This document shows positions 1-8,314 of a stretch of DNA of 64,000 nucleotides, piece after piece. This DNA is from Halopseudomonas yangmingensis. Lineage in GTDB: Bacteria > Pseudomonadota > Gammaproteobacteria > Pseudomonadales > Pseudomonadaceae. Under the pieces are notes generated by a model. The model saw nothing but the letters and a program-made list of their open reading frames with translations, did no database searches and had not been told where the DNA came from. How positions within the stretch are numbered: the first letter of the stretch is position 1; each line of letters begins with the position of its first letter. The position numbers were made by a program, and so were the translations under genes. The DNA lies in assembly GCF_900114825.1 (NCBI RefSeq), contig NZ_FOUI01000006.1, positions 1 to 64,000 on the forward strand, in the 5' to 3' direction.

Positions 1-90
1 CGTCGAAGACTACGACGTTGATAGGCTGGGTGTGTAAGCGTTGTGAGGCGTTGAGCTAACCAGTACTAATTGCCCGTGTGGCTTGACCAT
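1..90 (+). rRNA. 23S ribosomal RNA, 3' end (partial)
   Basis: The first 90 bases match the 3' terminus of bacterial 23S rRNA, including the conserved segments around GTGTAAGCG, GTTGAGCTAAC and GTACTAAT, ending near GGCTTGACC. The gene begins before the window. The exact 3' end is inferred from E. coli and could be off by one or two bases. Confidence 0.95.
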
Positions 91-240
91 ATAACACCCA
101 AGTAATCTGGGTATGGCCGAGACACTCAAGATCGACAATGTGGAACTGCATGAGATTGCAAACCACCGAAGCCGTACTTCATCACTGACCCAATTCGCGA
201 TGGCGTGAAAGCATAGGCCCACACGACACCGCTAAAGAAT
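91..240 (+). other. 23S-5S internal transcribed spacer
   Basis: These 150 bases lie between the 23S end and the 5S start and are co-transcribed with them. I see no tRNA in the spacer. Short open frames here are shadows of non-coding RNA. Confidence 0.85.
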
Positions 241-359
241 TGCTTGACGACCATAGAGCGTTGGAACCACCTGATCCCATCCCGAACTCAGAAGTGAAAC
301 GACGCATCGCCGATGGTAGTGTGGGGTCTCCCCATGTGAGAGTAGGTCATCGTCAAGCT
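241..359 (+). rRNA. rrf: 5S ribosomal RNA
   Basis: The sequence is very close to Pseudomonas 5S rRNA. Helix I is visible: GCTTGACGA at 242-250 pairs with TCGTCAAGC at 350-358. The conserved loop region around CCCATCCCGAACTC and the GTGTGGGGT/CCCATG arm are present. The gene is complete and followed at once by a strong terminator. Confidence 0.97.
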
Positions 360-365
360 CCAAAC

Positions 366-399
366 AAAAACCCCGATCTGGAAACAGATCGGGGTTTTT
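366..399 (+). terminator. Intrinsic terminator of the rRNA operon (bidirectional)
   Basis: A perfect 15-bp stem (366-380 with 385-399), AAAAACCCCGATCTG paired with its complement, is closed by a GAAA tetraloop and flanked by A and T runs. It ends the rRNA operon. The flanking runs let it also serve the convergent acyl-CoA ligase gene that stops at 415. Confidence 0.95.
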
Positions 400-414
400 A
401 CTTTGCGCTGGCGA

Positions 415-2076
415 TTAGCGCTTTAGCTTGCTCCACTCATCTTCCTGAAGCTGACGCCACATTACTTTGCCTGTAGCAGAGCGGGGCAGGCTTGCGGCGA
501 AATCTATCTCCACGGGGCATTTGTAGGCCGCCATCTGTTGATGGCACCAGGCAATGATCTCTTCGCTGGACGGTTGCTGACCCTCGGCAGCTACAACCAC
601 TGCCTTAACGGTTTCCCCGCGGCGCGGATGTGGCATGGAGATCACGCATACCTCACGTATCGCCGGGTTGGCATACATCAACGATTCCACCTCGGCGGGC
701 CAGACCTTGTAGCCCGAGGCGTTGATCATGCGCTTGACCCGGTCTACCAGAAAGAAATATCCATCCTCGTCGATATAGCCAAGGTCGCCGGAGCGAAAGA
801 AGCGTTTGCCGTCCAGTTCGATAAAGGCTTGGGCGGTTGCCACCGGGTTGTTCCAGTAGCCCTGGAACACCTGTTCACCCGCCATGATGATTTCACCGAC
901 CTGTCCTGTGGGCAGTGGCTGCAAGGTTTCAACGTCAATGACGCGTGAATCCACGCCAATCACCGGTATCCCGAGGCACTGGGATTTGCAGGCCTGTGGT
1001 GGATTGCTGTGGGTGGCGGCCATGGTTTCTGACAAACCGTAGCCTTCCATGTAGCTCAACCCGGTTTTTTCCTTGAGTTTGCCGGCAATGGCTGCTGGCA
1101 TGGCGGCGCCACCGCCGCCGATATTGCGCAGACTGCGCAGGTCATAGCTGTCGATCGCAGGGTCGGACAACAGGTCTATGACCATGGTGGAGATATTGCG
1201 CCAGGTGTTGACCCGGCAGCGCTGGATCAGTTCTGCCGCTACCCGTCTATCCCAGCGGGTCATCACCACCAGAGTGCCGCCGGCATACAGGGTGCTGTTC
1301 ATGCAGGACTGCATACCGGTGACATGGAACATGGGTACTGAAACCAGGTGCACCAGATCGTGCCGGGCGTTGATCCAGACGGCGGTGTATACCGCAGTGG
1401 CCATCACGCTGTGGTGGGTGTGGGCACACCCCTTCGGGTTACCGGTGGTGCCGGAACTGTAGGGGATTACCGCAAGATCAGTCGGGCCGGTACTGAGGGG
1501 CGGCGGCGTATATCCCGCGCTTATGGCGTCTGACCATGCAATTACATTATCAGGCAGTCTCGCTGGCGGGTTAGCCAGAAGCTCATCCGGCAGACTAAGG
1601 TCGGTTGGCTGGCTCAGGTAGTCGCGGTAATGGGTCAGCACAATCTGATCAACCTGGCCCTGCTGCTGTAGTGGCAGAATATAGTCCAGCAGCTCGCTGG
1701 CACAGAGCGCCACCCGCGCGCCGGTGTCCTCAATCAGCCAGGCCAGTTCGGCGCTGCGGTTCATCGGGTTGACCGGAACCACCACGGCATTTGCCCGCAG
1801 AATTGCATAGAAACTGATGATGTACTGCGGGCAGTTCTGCATATACAGCAGCACTCTGTCTCCCTTGACTACGCCACAGCTGGCCAGATAACCGGCCAGC
1901 GCCTCGGCCTGTTGTTCAAGGCTTTGGTAGGTGACTCGGCTGCCGTAATAGTTGATGGCGGTGTGCTGCGGGTAGCGCAGGGCAGACACACTGATGTTGC
2001 AAAACAGATTGGTGTCCGGCAGTTCCAGATGCTGCGGAACTTGTGCAGGCCAGAATCGTGCAGATGGCTGGTTCAT
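415..2076 (-). CDS. AMP-forming acyl-CoA synthetase (long/medium-chain fatty-acid CoA ligase family)
   Basis: The 553-residue protein belongs to the ANL adenylating superfamily. The P-loop-like A3 motif YSSGTTGNPKG lies in the middle, GYGLSET (A5) follows, then the RSGDLGYIDEDG (A7) and hinge DRVKRMINASGYKVWP (A8) motifs. The C-terminal catalytic lysine is in the SATGKVMWR segment. Such enzymes make acyl-AMP and then acyl-CoA from a carboxylic acid, ATP and CoA; the substrate cannot be read from sequence. The start is preceded by a weak Shine-Dalgarno (AAGAGA). It is a single gene, convergent with the rRNA operon and divergent from the leuA-like gene. Confidence 0.85.
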   Translation of the reverse strand: MNQPSARFWPAQVPQHLELPDTNLFCNISVSALRYPQHTAINYYGSRVTYQSLEQQAEALAGYLASCGVVKGDRVLLYMQNCPQYIISFYAILRANAVVVPVNPMNRSAELAWLIEDTGARVALCASELLDYILPLQQQGQVDQIVLTHYRDYLSQPTDLSLPDELLANPPARLPDNVIAWSDAISAGYTPPPLSTGPTDLAVIPYSSGTTGNPKGCAHTHHSVMATAVYTAVWINARHDLVHLVSVPMFHVTGMQSCMNSTLYAGGTLVVMTRWDRRVAAELIQRCRVNTWRNISTMVIDLLSDPAIDSYDLRSLRNIGGGGAAMPAAIAGKLKEKTGLSYMEGYGLSETMAATHSNPPQACKSQCLGIPVIGVDSRVIDVETLQPLPTGQVGEIIMAGEQVFQGYWNNPVATAQAFIELDGKRFFRSGDLGYIDEDGYFFLVDRVKRMINASGYKVWPAEVESLMYANPAIREVCVISMPHPRRGETVKAVVVAAEGQQPSSEEIIAWCHQQMAAYKCPVEIDFAASLPRSATGKVMWRQLQEDEWSKLKR

Positions 2077-2245
2077 GCTTGTCTCTTTGTTATATGGGCA
2101 TGCTAAGGCAGACTAAACGCTGCGGAGCCGGGCTGTGAAGTGCAAGTCGTTTGACTGCTGAGCCATCATAAGTGGCGCATGGGGTGGGCCGGTCAGATGT
2201 CGCATGCGGTATAGTATTGCCATGCAAAACCGAGGAGATGCCAGC

Positions 2246-3787
2246 ATGACCCAGGATCGTGTGATCATATTCGATACCACCTTGCGCGATGGTGAACAGA
2301 GCCCCGGCGCTTCCATGACCAAGGAAGAAAAACTGCGTATCGCCAAGGCACTGGAAAAACTGCGGGTGGATGTGATCGAGGCCGGTTTTGCGATTGCCAG
2401 TCCCGGTGACTTCGAGGCAGTCAAGGCGATTGCCGACAGCATCAAGGACAGTACAGTGTGCAGCCTGTCGCGGGCAGTGGATGCTGATATCGAGCGCGCC
2501 GCCGAGGCGCTGGCTGGTGCCAACAGCGGACGTATCCATACCTTTATCGCCACAAGTCCGATCCATATGCAATACAAGCTCAAGCTGCAGCCGGATCAGG
2601 TGGTTGAGCAGGCCGTGCGAGCGGTAAAACGTGCGCGCAACCTGTGCGCCGATGTGGAGTTTTCCTGCGAGGATGCCGGTCGTTCCGAGATCGATTTTCT
2701 CTGCCGGATCATTGAGGCGGCGATTGATGCCGGCGCGCGCACCATCAATATTCCGGATACTGTTGGCTATGCGATTCCCCATCAGTTTGCGGAAACCATC
2801 CGCACCATCATTCAGCGGGTGCCGAATGCCGACAAGGCGGTTTTTTCGGTGCATTGCCATAATGACCTCGGACTTGCCGTAGCCAACTCGCTGGCTGCGG
2901 TGACGGCTGGTGCGCGTCAGGTGGAGTGCACCATCAACGGTCTTGGCGAGCGCGCGGGCAATGCCTCGCTGGAAGAAATCGTGATGGCGATCAAGACCCG
3001 TCAGGACGTGCTGGGTGTGCATACCGGCATAGTCACCGAACATATTCTCAGCACTTCACGGTTGGTGTCGGGGATTACCGGTTTTCCGGTACAACCGAAC
3101 AAGGCCATCGTCGGCGCCAATGCCTTTGCCCACGAGTCCGGTATCCATCAGGATGGTGTACTCAAGCACCGTGAAACCTATGAAATCATGAGTGCCCAGT
3201 CAGTCGGCTGGCACACCAACAAGTTGTCACTGGGCAAGCTGTCCGGACGCAATGCGTTCCGCTCGCGGCTGGAGGAGCTGGGTATTCAGCTCAGTGGTGA
3301 GGAGCTGAATGCCGCCTTTGCCCGCTTCAAGGAGCTGGCTGATCGCAAGCATGAAATCTATGACGAGGACCTGCAGGCGCTGGTATCGGATACGGTGACC
3401 AATGTCGAGGAGCAGGTCCGCCTGCTGCACCTTGAGGTGGCGTCGCGGATGGGTGAAATCCCGCATGCCCATGTGTTGCTGAGTATTGACGGTGCAGAGC
3501 GTGAGGCAGACGCCGAAGGCTCGGGCCCGGTGGATGCAACCTTCAAGGCGATCGAGAAGCTTGTTGGCTCGAATGCCTCGCTGCAGCTGTACTCGGTGAA
3601 TGCCATCACCGAAGGCACTGACTCGCAGGGCGAGGTGACCGTGCGCCTTGAGCGTGGTGGCCGTATCGTCAACGGTAACGGGGCCGATACCGATATCGTG
3701 GTGGCCTCGGCCAAGGCCTATATCAATGCGCTGAACCTGATGCTCTCCGGTGCGCCCAAGGCGCATCCGCAGGCGGCCGACGTCTGA
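2246..3787 (+). CDS. leuA: 2-isopropylmalate synthase, type I (E. coli LeuA-like)
   Basis: The enzyme condenses acetyl-CoA with 2-ketoisovalerate, the first committed step of leucine synthesis. It has 513 residues. The N-terminal TIM barrel opens with [16 protein letters not shown] and carries the metal-binding HCHNDLGLA segment and [11 protein letters not shown]-terminal LeuA dimer/allosteric domain follows (about residues 390-505), which argues against homocitrate synthase, usually near 380 residues. The start at 2246 has GAGGAG 9 bases upstream; ATG 2222 is an alternative. The stop overlaps the holD start by one base. It is not followed by leuCD, and a second, type-II leuA lies at 41279-42949, so the two may be functionally split. 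Confidence 0.85.
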   Translation: MTQDRVIIFDTTLRDGEQSPGASMTKEEKLRIAKALEKLRVDVIEAGFAIASPGDFEAVKAIADSIKDSTVCSLSRAVDADIERAAEALAGANSGRIHTFIATSPIHMQYKLKLQPDQVVEQAVRAVKRARNLCADVEFSCEDAGRSEIDFLCRIIEAAIDAGARTINIPDTVGYAIPHQFAETIRTIIQRVPNADKAVFSVHCHNDLGLAVANSLAAVTAGARQVECTINGLGERAGNASLEEIVMAIKTRQDVLGVHTGIVTEHILSTSRLVSGITGFPVQPNKAIVGANAFAHESGIHQDGVLKHRETYEIMSAQSVGWHTNKLSLGKLSGRNAFRSRLEELGIQLSGEELNAAFARFKELADRKHEIYDEDLQALVSDTVTNVEEQVRLLHLEVASRMGEIPHAHVLLSIDGAEREADAEGSGPVDATFKAIEKLVGSNASLQLYSVNAITEGTDSQGEVTVRLERGGRIVNGNGADTDIVVASAKAYINALNLMLSGAPKAHPQAADV

Positions 3788-4575
3788 TGCTGGAGTCCAC
3801 CCGGCTGGCCTGTTTACAGGCCATGGGTATTCAGGCCTGGACGTTGCGTCAGGCACTGCCGGGTGTGCCCGCACGCATTGCGCCGGCGAGGGCGGATCTT
3901 GTGCTGCTGCAACAGCCGGAGGTGCAGAAGCCAACTGAACCTGAGGTGGCCGCCGTCGTGACTGCCGCCGCCCCGGCTATCGATGCCCTGCGTGCGCGTT
4001 TGCAGGCGGCGGGCAGCCGCTCGGTTGAGCTGCCGTCTAAACAGCCTGCGGTAAACTCGGGTGCTACTGCTTCGCCAGCCATTCCCGCCGCGCTGCCAGC
4101 CATAACGCCCTTCCGGGTCGAGTTGTGGGCAACAGACTCGACCGCAGTGCTGCTCGAAGCGCCCGGCTTCAGCCGCAGCCGCGAGTTTTTTCGCAGCCCA
4201 CAGTTGGACGATGTGCTGCGTGTACTCGAGCTGTCACTGGCTGAGCCGCTCGCGGCCTTTCACTGGCCGATCAGTCAAAGCCCGCTGCTCGATCGCAGTG
4301 CCGTGGCAGCCAGTGAGGCGCTACAGACCTTTGTGGCCTCCCGGCTTGAGGGGCGCGGGGTGTCGCAGTTACTGTGCCTCGGCCGCGGCAGCTGGCTGGT
4401 AGCACACAGCGATATTGGGTCACTGCAGCCGGGACCGTTGGCGGGGCCTGCTACGCTGCCCGGTCAGCTGTGGCTGGTTGAGGGGCTGGAACTGCTCGCA
4501 CAGGCGAGCGGGCGGCAGGTGCTGTGGCAGCAACTTCAGGGTTTTCTGCGTGCGGTGCGTCACTCCCATGGCTGA
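3787..4575 (+). CDS. holD: DNA polymerase III psi subunit-like protein (HolD)
   Basis: HolD (psi) bridges the clamp-loader complex and the chi subunit, which binds SSB. The identification rests on an N-terminal segment with the pattern LxxMGIxxWxLRxAL, matching E. coli HolD (QLGITQWSLRRP), and on a C-terminal block with LDDVLRVLELS and a WQQLQGFLR ending that mirrors the E. coli ending ALWQQI. It also overlaps rimI, the same order as E. coli holD-rimI. At 262 residues it is nearly twice the E. coli length, the excess being an Ala/Pro-rich linker (about 50-110). The start codon shares a base with the leuA stop. The assignment is by motif and context only. Confidence 0.72.
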   Translation: MLESTRLACLQAMGIQAWTLRQALPGVPARIAPARADLVLLQQPEVQKPTEPEVAAVVTAAAPAIDALRARLQAAGSRSVELPSKQPAVNSGATASPAIPAALPAITPFRVELWATDSTAVLLEAPGFSRSREFFRSPQLDDVLRVLELSLAEPLAAFHWPISQSPLLDRSAVAASEALQTFVASRLEGRGVSQLLCLGRGSWLVAHSDIGSLQPGPLAGPATLPGQLWLVEGLELLAQASGRQVLWQQLQGFLRAVRHSHG

Positions 4576-5035
4576 GGTGTCCTTTAGGCGTATGACACTG
4601 GATGATCTGGATGCCGTGCTGCGCGTTGAGTTTGCCGCCTTCACCCATCCCTGGACCGGCGGGATTTTCCGCGACTGCATCAACTCCGGCTATGAGTGCT
4701 GGGTGATGTTGGTCGGCAGTCAGCAGGTCGGGCATACGGTGCTGATGCTCGGCGGTGATGAAGGGCATCTGCTGAACATTACGGTGAAGCCGGAAAGTCA
4801 GGGGCGCGGCCTGGGCCAGCAGCTCCTCGGGTTTATTGCAGCACGTGCCGCCGCTGCCGGGGTGGAGACCCTGTTCCTCGAGTTGCGTGCTTCCAACCGT
4901 GCTGCCTTCCGGCTTTACGAACGGTTTGGTTTCAACGAGGTGGGGCGGCGCAAGGGCTATTACCCGGCGGTAGGTGGGCGCGAAGATGCGCTGGTGATGG
5001 CCTGCATGCTCGACCCTGAGGATTGTCCGGCGTGA
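4568..5035 (+). CDS. rimI: Ribosomal protein S18-alanine N-acetyltransferase
   Basis: This GNAT-family acetyltransferase of 155 residues acetylates the N-terminal alanine of ribosomal protein S18. The acetyl-CoA-binding motif A is clear: a beta strand (LLNITVKPESQGRGLGQQLL) with the Q-x-x-G-x-G/A loop, followed by ELRASNRAAFRLYERFGFNEVGRRKGYYP, the hallmark of RimI. The chosen ATG at 4568 lies inside the end of holD (8-base overlap), implying translational coupling. Upstream in-frame sequence is non-homologous and was left out. Confidence 0.92.
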   Translation: MAEVSFRRMTLDDLDAVLRVEFAAFTHPWTGGIFRDCINSGYECWVMLVGSQQVGHTVLMLGGDEGHLLNITVKPESQGRGLGQQLLGFIAARAAAAGVETLFLELRASNRAAFRLYERFGFNEVGRRKGYYPAVGGREDALVMACMLDPEDCPA

Positions 5036-5092
5036 CGCACCAACGCCAGACGGCGTCCAACCGGCTATTCAACCTGGAAAATGGAATTACGC

Positions 5093-5752
5093 ATGTCTGA
5101 GTTGCAGCAATTGTTTGCCAACAACCGCGACTGGGCCGAAGCGATAAAGCAGGAAGATACGGACTTTTTCAGCAAACTGGCCAACCAGCAGGCACCTGAA
5201 TACCTGTGGATCGGTTGTGCCGATTCGCGGGTACCGGCTAACGAGATTGTCGGCCTGTTGCCGGGTGAGTTGTTCGTCCACCGCAATGTGGCCAATGTGG
5301 TGCTGCACACCGATCTCAACTGCCTGTCGGTGATGCAGTACGCCGTCGACGTGCTCAAGGTCAAGCACATCATTGTCACCGGCCACTATGGCTGTGGTGG
5401 TGTGCGTGCTGCCATGCAGCAGCAACAACTGGGCTTGATTGATGGCTGGCTGCGCAGCATCCGCGACCTGTATTACGAACAGCGTGGCCGGTTGCAGCTG
5501 CTGGCCAGTGAAGAGTCACGGCTTGACCTGATGTGCGAGCTGAACGTGATTCAGCAGGTCGCCCATGTCAGCCACACCAGCATAGTGCAGAACGCCTGGC
5601 ACCGCGGTCAGCCCCTGTCTGTGCACGGCTTTATCTATGGCATCAAGGATGGCCAGCTGAAGGATCTCGGCGTGACGGTCACCAGTTCCGAGCAAATCCC
5701 CGAGCAATACCGCCTGACGCCCCCGGCGGAAATCAACTGCGCCGGTCAGTAG
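5093..5752 (+). CDS. can: Beta-class carbonic anhydrase
   Basis: The protein interconverts CO2 and bicarbonate. It has 219 residues. The zinc ligands and catalytic pair are in CADSRVPAN (Cys and Asp/Arg dyad) and HYGCGGV (His and Cys), as in E. coli Can. ATG 5093 is preferred: a GGA core at 5083-5085 is well spaced, and the protein then starts with MSELQQLF like its homologues. ATG 5081 is in frame but has its GGA too close. It sits between rimI and a dehydrogenase gene, 8 bases upstream of the latter. Confidence 0.92.
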   Translation: MSELQQLFANNRDWAEAIKQEDTDFFSKLANQQAPEYLWIGCADSRVPANEIVGLLPGELFVHRNVANVVLHTDLNCLSVMQYAVDVLKVKHIIVTGHYGCGGVRAAMQQQQLGLIDGWLRSIRDLYYEQRGRLQLLASEESRLDLMCELNVIQQVAHVSHTSIVQNAWHRGQPLSVHGFIYGIKDGQLKDLGVTVTSSEQIPEQYRLTPPAEINCAGQ

Positions 5753-5760
5753 TTATCAGC

Positions 5761-6768
5761 ATGTATCGGCTCTGCGTAATTCCCGGGGATGGTATCGGTC
5801 GCGAGGTGGTGCCGGTTGCCGTGCGCGCCTTGCAACGCCTGTTGCCGGGGTTGCAGACCATTCAGCTGGAGGCTGGATGGGACTGTTTTACCCGGCATGG
5901 CACAAGTGTGCCGCAGGCTACCCTGGAGCAGTTGCGCGAACATGGCGCCGGGCTGTTTGGCGCAGTGTCCTCGCCGTCCGGTGCTGTCCCCGGCTACCGC
6001 AGCGCAATCCTGACGCTGCGTCAGCAACTGGATCTGTACCTCAACCTGCGTCCGGTTCGCAGCCTGCCGGGGGTGTCCACGCGGGATGATGTGGATCTGC
6101 TGTTGCTGCGGGAGAATACCGAATGCCTGTACGTTGGTCGGGAGCGCATGCTGGGTGATGACGTGACGATTGCCGAGCGGCAGATTTCCCGCCGCGCCAG
6201 CGAGCGGCTGGCGGCCTGCGCTGTGGCCCTGGCGCCGCAGCGCCAGCCGCGACGGATTACTCTGGTGCACAAGGCCAATGTGCTGCCGCTGACCTGTGGC
6301 CTGTTTCGCGACAGTTGCCGGTCGGTGTTGGAGGCTGCTGGACTGTCGGCGCTGGTGGATGAACGGCTGGTCGATGTGGCTGCCCTGCAACTGGTGCAGG
6401 AGCCGCAGAATTTCGACATGCTGCTGACGACCAATCTGTTTGGCGACATTCTCTCGGATCTGGCCAGCCACTGGGGTGGCGGGCTGGGGTTGGCACCCTC
6501 GCTGAATCTGGGCGATGGCATCGCGCTGGCCGAACCAGTGCACGGCAGTGCCCCGGATATTGCAGGCACTGGCCGCGCCAATCCGGCGGCGGCACTGCTG
6601 AGTGCTGCCCTGTTGCTGCGGCATCACTGGCACTTGCCGGAGCAGGCCGCACTGCTGGAGTCAGCAGTCGATGCCGCCCTGGCCTTGCTGGCTGGACAGT
6701 CCACCGGCACCCGCACTACCGCGCTTGTTGAGCAGCGGGTACTGGAGCATCTGCAGCGGCTGGCTTGA
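5761..6768 (+). CDS. Homoisocitrate/3-isopropylmalate dehydrogenase-family beta-decarboxylating dehydrogenase
   Basis: The 335-residue enzyme oxidatively decarboxylates a 2-hydroxy-3-substituted dicarboxylate with NAD. It resembles Thermus homoisocitrate dehydrogenase closely: IPGDGIGREVVP at the start, AGWDCFTRHGTSVP, the RENTECLYV catalytic segment, HKANVLPLT, the metal-binding TTNLFGDILSD and EPVHGSAPDIAGTG near the NAD site. However, the residue aligned with Thermus Arg85, the homoisocitrate-recognising arginine, is Leu84 here, as expected for an enzyme favouring a hydrophobic side chain such as 3-isopropylmalate. The Shine-Dalgarno is weak; it probably depends on carbonic anhydrase translation. 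True substrate unknown. Confidence 0.78.
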   Translation: MYRLCVIPGDGIGREVVPVAVRALQRLLPGLQTIQLEAGWDCFTRHGTSVPQATLEQLREHGAGLFGAVSSPSGAVPGYRSAILTLRQQLDLYLNLRPVRSLPGVSTRDDVDLLLLRENTECLYVGRERMLGDDVTIAERQISRRASERLAACAVALAPQRQPRRITLVHKANVLPLTCGLFRDSCRSVLEAAGLSALVDERLVDVAALQLVQEPQNFDMLLTTNLFGDILSDLASHWGGGLGLAPSLNLGDGIALAEPVHGSAPDIAGTGRANPAAALLSAALLLRHHWHLPEQAALLESAVDAALALLAGQSTGTRTTALVEQRVLEHLQRLA

Positions 6769-6850
6769 AGCAGCGGGATTGATCCCCGATACTGCCTGCA
6801 GTTACGGTGCTGCGGCGCCGGATTTCCATTGTTCCAGCTGAGTATTGCGC

Positions 6851-7498
6851 ATGACCACAGATGCCGCCCCCGCGCTGATCCGCGAAACCTTTCCGGTCGG
6901 CCCCCTGCAGTGCAACTGCACCATCATTGGCGACCCCCTGACGAAAAAGGCCATAGTGGTCGATCCGGGTGGGGATCATCAGTTTATCCTGCAGCGCCTG
7001 GAGATCTTGGGGCTGAAGGTGGTCAGCATCATTCACACACACGCCCACCTGGATCATTTTCTTGCTTCCGGGGAAATGAAAAAGGCCACAGGCGCCAGCC
7101 TGCACCTGCATGAGGACGACAAGTTCCTGTGGGACAACCTGGAAATGCAGTGCCGGATGTTCGGTGTGCCCTATACCCCGGTGCCGGCCCCGGATCAGTG
7201 GTTGCGTGATGACGAGGAACTGGCCTGTGGTTGCGGCGTAGCCTTGCACACGCCGGGGCACACGCCGGGGTCGATGAGTTTCTGGTTCCCGCGTGACAAG
7301 CTGCTGATCGCCGGGGATACGCTGTTTCGCCGGGGTATTGGTCGTACTGATCTGTGGGGCGGGGATTATGCGAGTATCGAGAAATCCATTCGCCAGCGTC
7401 TGTACCGGCTGGATGAGGACGCGGTGGTGGTGACCGGACATGGGCCGGATACGCGCATCGGCGATGAAATGCGCAGCAATCCCTTTGTGCGTGGTTGA
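6851..7498 (+). CDS. Metallo-beta-lactamase-fold hydrolase (YcbL/glyoxalase II-like)
   Basis: The 215-residue protein has the binuclear zinc signature THAHLDH near residue 64 (HxHxDH), HTPGHTPGSMSFW (third His), AGDTLF (bridging Asp) and GHGPDT (last His). The opening PVGPLQCNCTIIGD is typical of the YcbL branch, which has glyoxalase-II-like thioesterase activity in related bacteria, but it lacks the long glutathione-binding C-terminal domain of true GloB. The ATG at 6851 starts at the usual distance from the first strand. Substrate is uncertain. Confidence 0.85.
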   Translation: MTTDAAPALIRETFPVGPLQCNCTIIGDPLTKKAIVVDPGGDHQFILQRLEILGLKVVSIIHTHAHLDHFLASGEMKKATGASLHLHEDDKFLWDNLEMQCRMFGVPYTPVPAPDQWLRDDEELACGCGVALHTPGHTPGSMSFWFPRDKLLIAGDTLFRRGIGRTDLWGGDYASIEKSIRQRLYRLDEDAVVVTGHGPDTRIGDEMRSNPFVRG

Positions 7499-7595
7499 GT
7501 GCTGAACCATCAGAGTTTTTGCGGGTCTTTAGGGGTGATTGGCCGTGCAGGGTGTTATCCTGCATTGGTAGCAACAACCAACAAGGATATTGTCA

Positions 7596-8252
7596 ATGAA
7601 AACTCAAGGCTTGATCGTTGCCGGATTTGCCGCACTGCTGATGACCGGCTGTGCTACTCAGAATCCTTACACCGGTGAGCAGCAGACCAGCAAATCAACC
7701 ATTTATGGTCTGGGCGGCGCCGCTGCCGGTGCCGTGGTAGGTGCGGCCACCTCCAGTAAGAAGGACCGCACAAAAGGGGCGCTTATTGGTGCTGCGGTAG
7801 GTGGTGCGGCAGGTGGCGGTTACGGTTACTACGTTGATCAGCAGGAAGCCCGCTTGCGCCAGGAGCTGACCGGCACAGGCGTACAGGTGATTCGCAATGG
7901 CAACGATCTGCAGTTGGTGATGCCGGGTAATATCACCTTTGCGACCAACTCATCGGATATCTCCAGTAGCTTCTATCCGACGCTGAATTCACTGGTGAAG
8001 GTATTCAAGGAGTTTGACAAGAACGGTATCGATATCGTCGGTCATACTGACAGTACCGGTTCGATGGAGCTGAACATGCGCCTGTCACAGCAACGTGCCA
8101 GCAGCGTGGCCTCGTATCTGACCGGTCAGGGCGTGTTGCCGGGTCGTATCAGCAGCCGTGGCGTCGGCCCGACCCAGCCGATTGCCAGTAACGATACAAC
8201 TACTGGTCGGGCACAGAACCGCCGGGTGGAAATCAACCTGCGTCCGCTGTAA
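7596..8252 (+). CDS. OmpA-family outer-membrane lipoprotein with glycine-zipper (YiaD-like)
   Basis: The 218-residue precursor has a lipoprotein signal peptide with lipobox LMTGC (Cys19). Next come two glycine-zipper stretches (GLGGAAAGAVVGAAT and GAAVGGAAGGGYGYY, about residues 45-85), then a C-terminal OmpA domain with the peptidoglycan-binding pattern VGHTDSTG...RLSQQRA...GRAQNRRVEI. It is expected in the outer membrane, tethering it to peptidoglycan through meso-diaminopimelate. The ATG at 7596 has AAGGA upstream. It is monocistronic: its own leader precedes it and a strong terminator follows. Confidence 0.9.
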   Translation: MKTQGLIVAGFAALLMTGCATQNPYTGEQQTSKSTIYGLGGAAAGAVVGAATSSKKDRTKGALIGAAVGGAAGGGYGYYVDQQEARLRQELTGTGVQVIRNGNDLQLVMPGNITFATNSSDISSSFYPTLNSLVKVFKEFDKNGIDIVGHTDSTGSMELNMRLSQQRASSVASYLTGQGVLPGRISSRGVGPTQPIASNDTTTGRAQNRRVEINLRPL

Positions 8253-8270
8253 AAGCCTGCAGGTATCTGT

Positions 8271-8299
8271 AAAAAGCCAGCCCGAAAGGCTGGCTTTTT
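8271..8299. terminator. Bidirectional intrinsic terminator
   Basis: A perfect 12-bp stem (8271-8282 with 8288-8299) begins with five A and ends with five T, with loop CGAAA. It lies between the OmpA-type gene and the convergent acyltransferase gene and can stop transcription both ways. Confidence 0.95.
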
Positions 8300-8314
8300 A
8301 CATTGGTCCATTGC

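Noticed and set aside
10-476. Short open frames over the 23S end, spacer and 5S gene on both strands
   Set aside because: The region is structural RNA and its spacer; these frames have no ribosome sites or protein resemblance.
2090-3043. Long antisense open frame opposite leuA
   Set aside because: It mirrors the codon structure of the real + strand gene; its sequence resembles no family, and the + strand protein is a well-conserved synthase.
2246-3787. Reading the type-I LeuA as a homocitrate synthase because of the nearby homoisocitrate-dehydrogenase-like gene
   Set aside because: It carries the full C-terminal LeuA regulatory domain and is close to E. coli LeuA along its whole length; homocitrate synthases are usually shorter and lack that domain.
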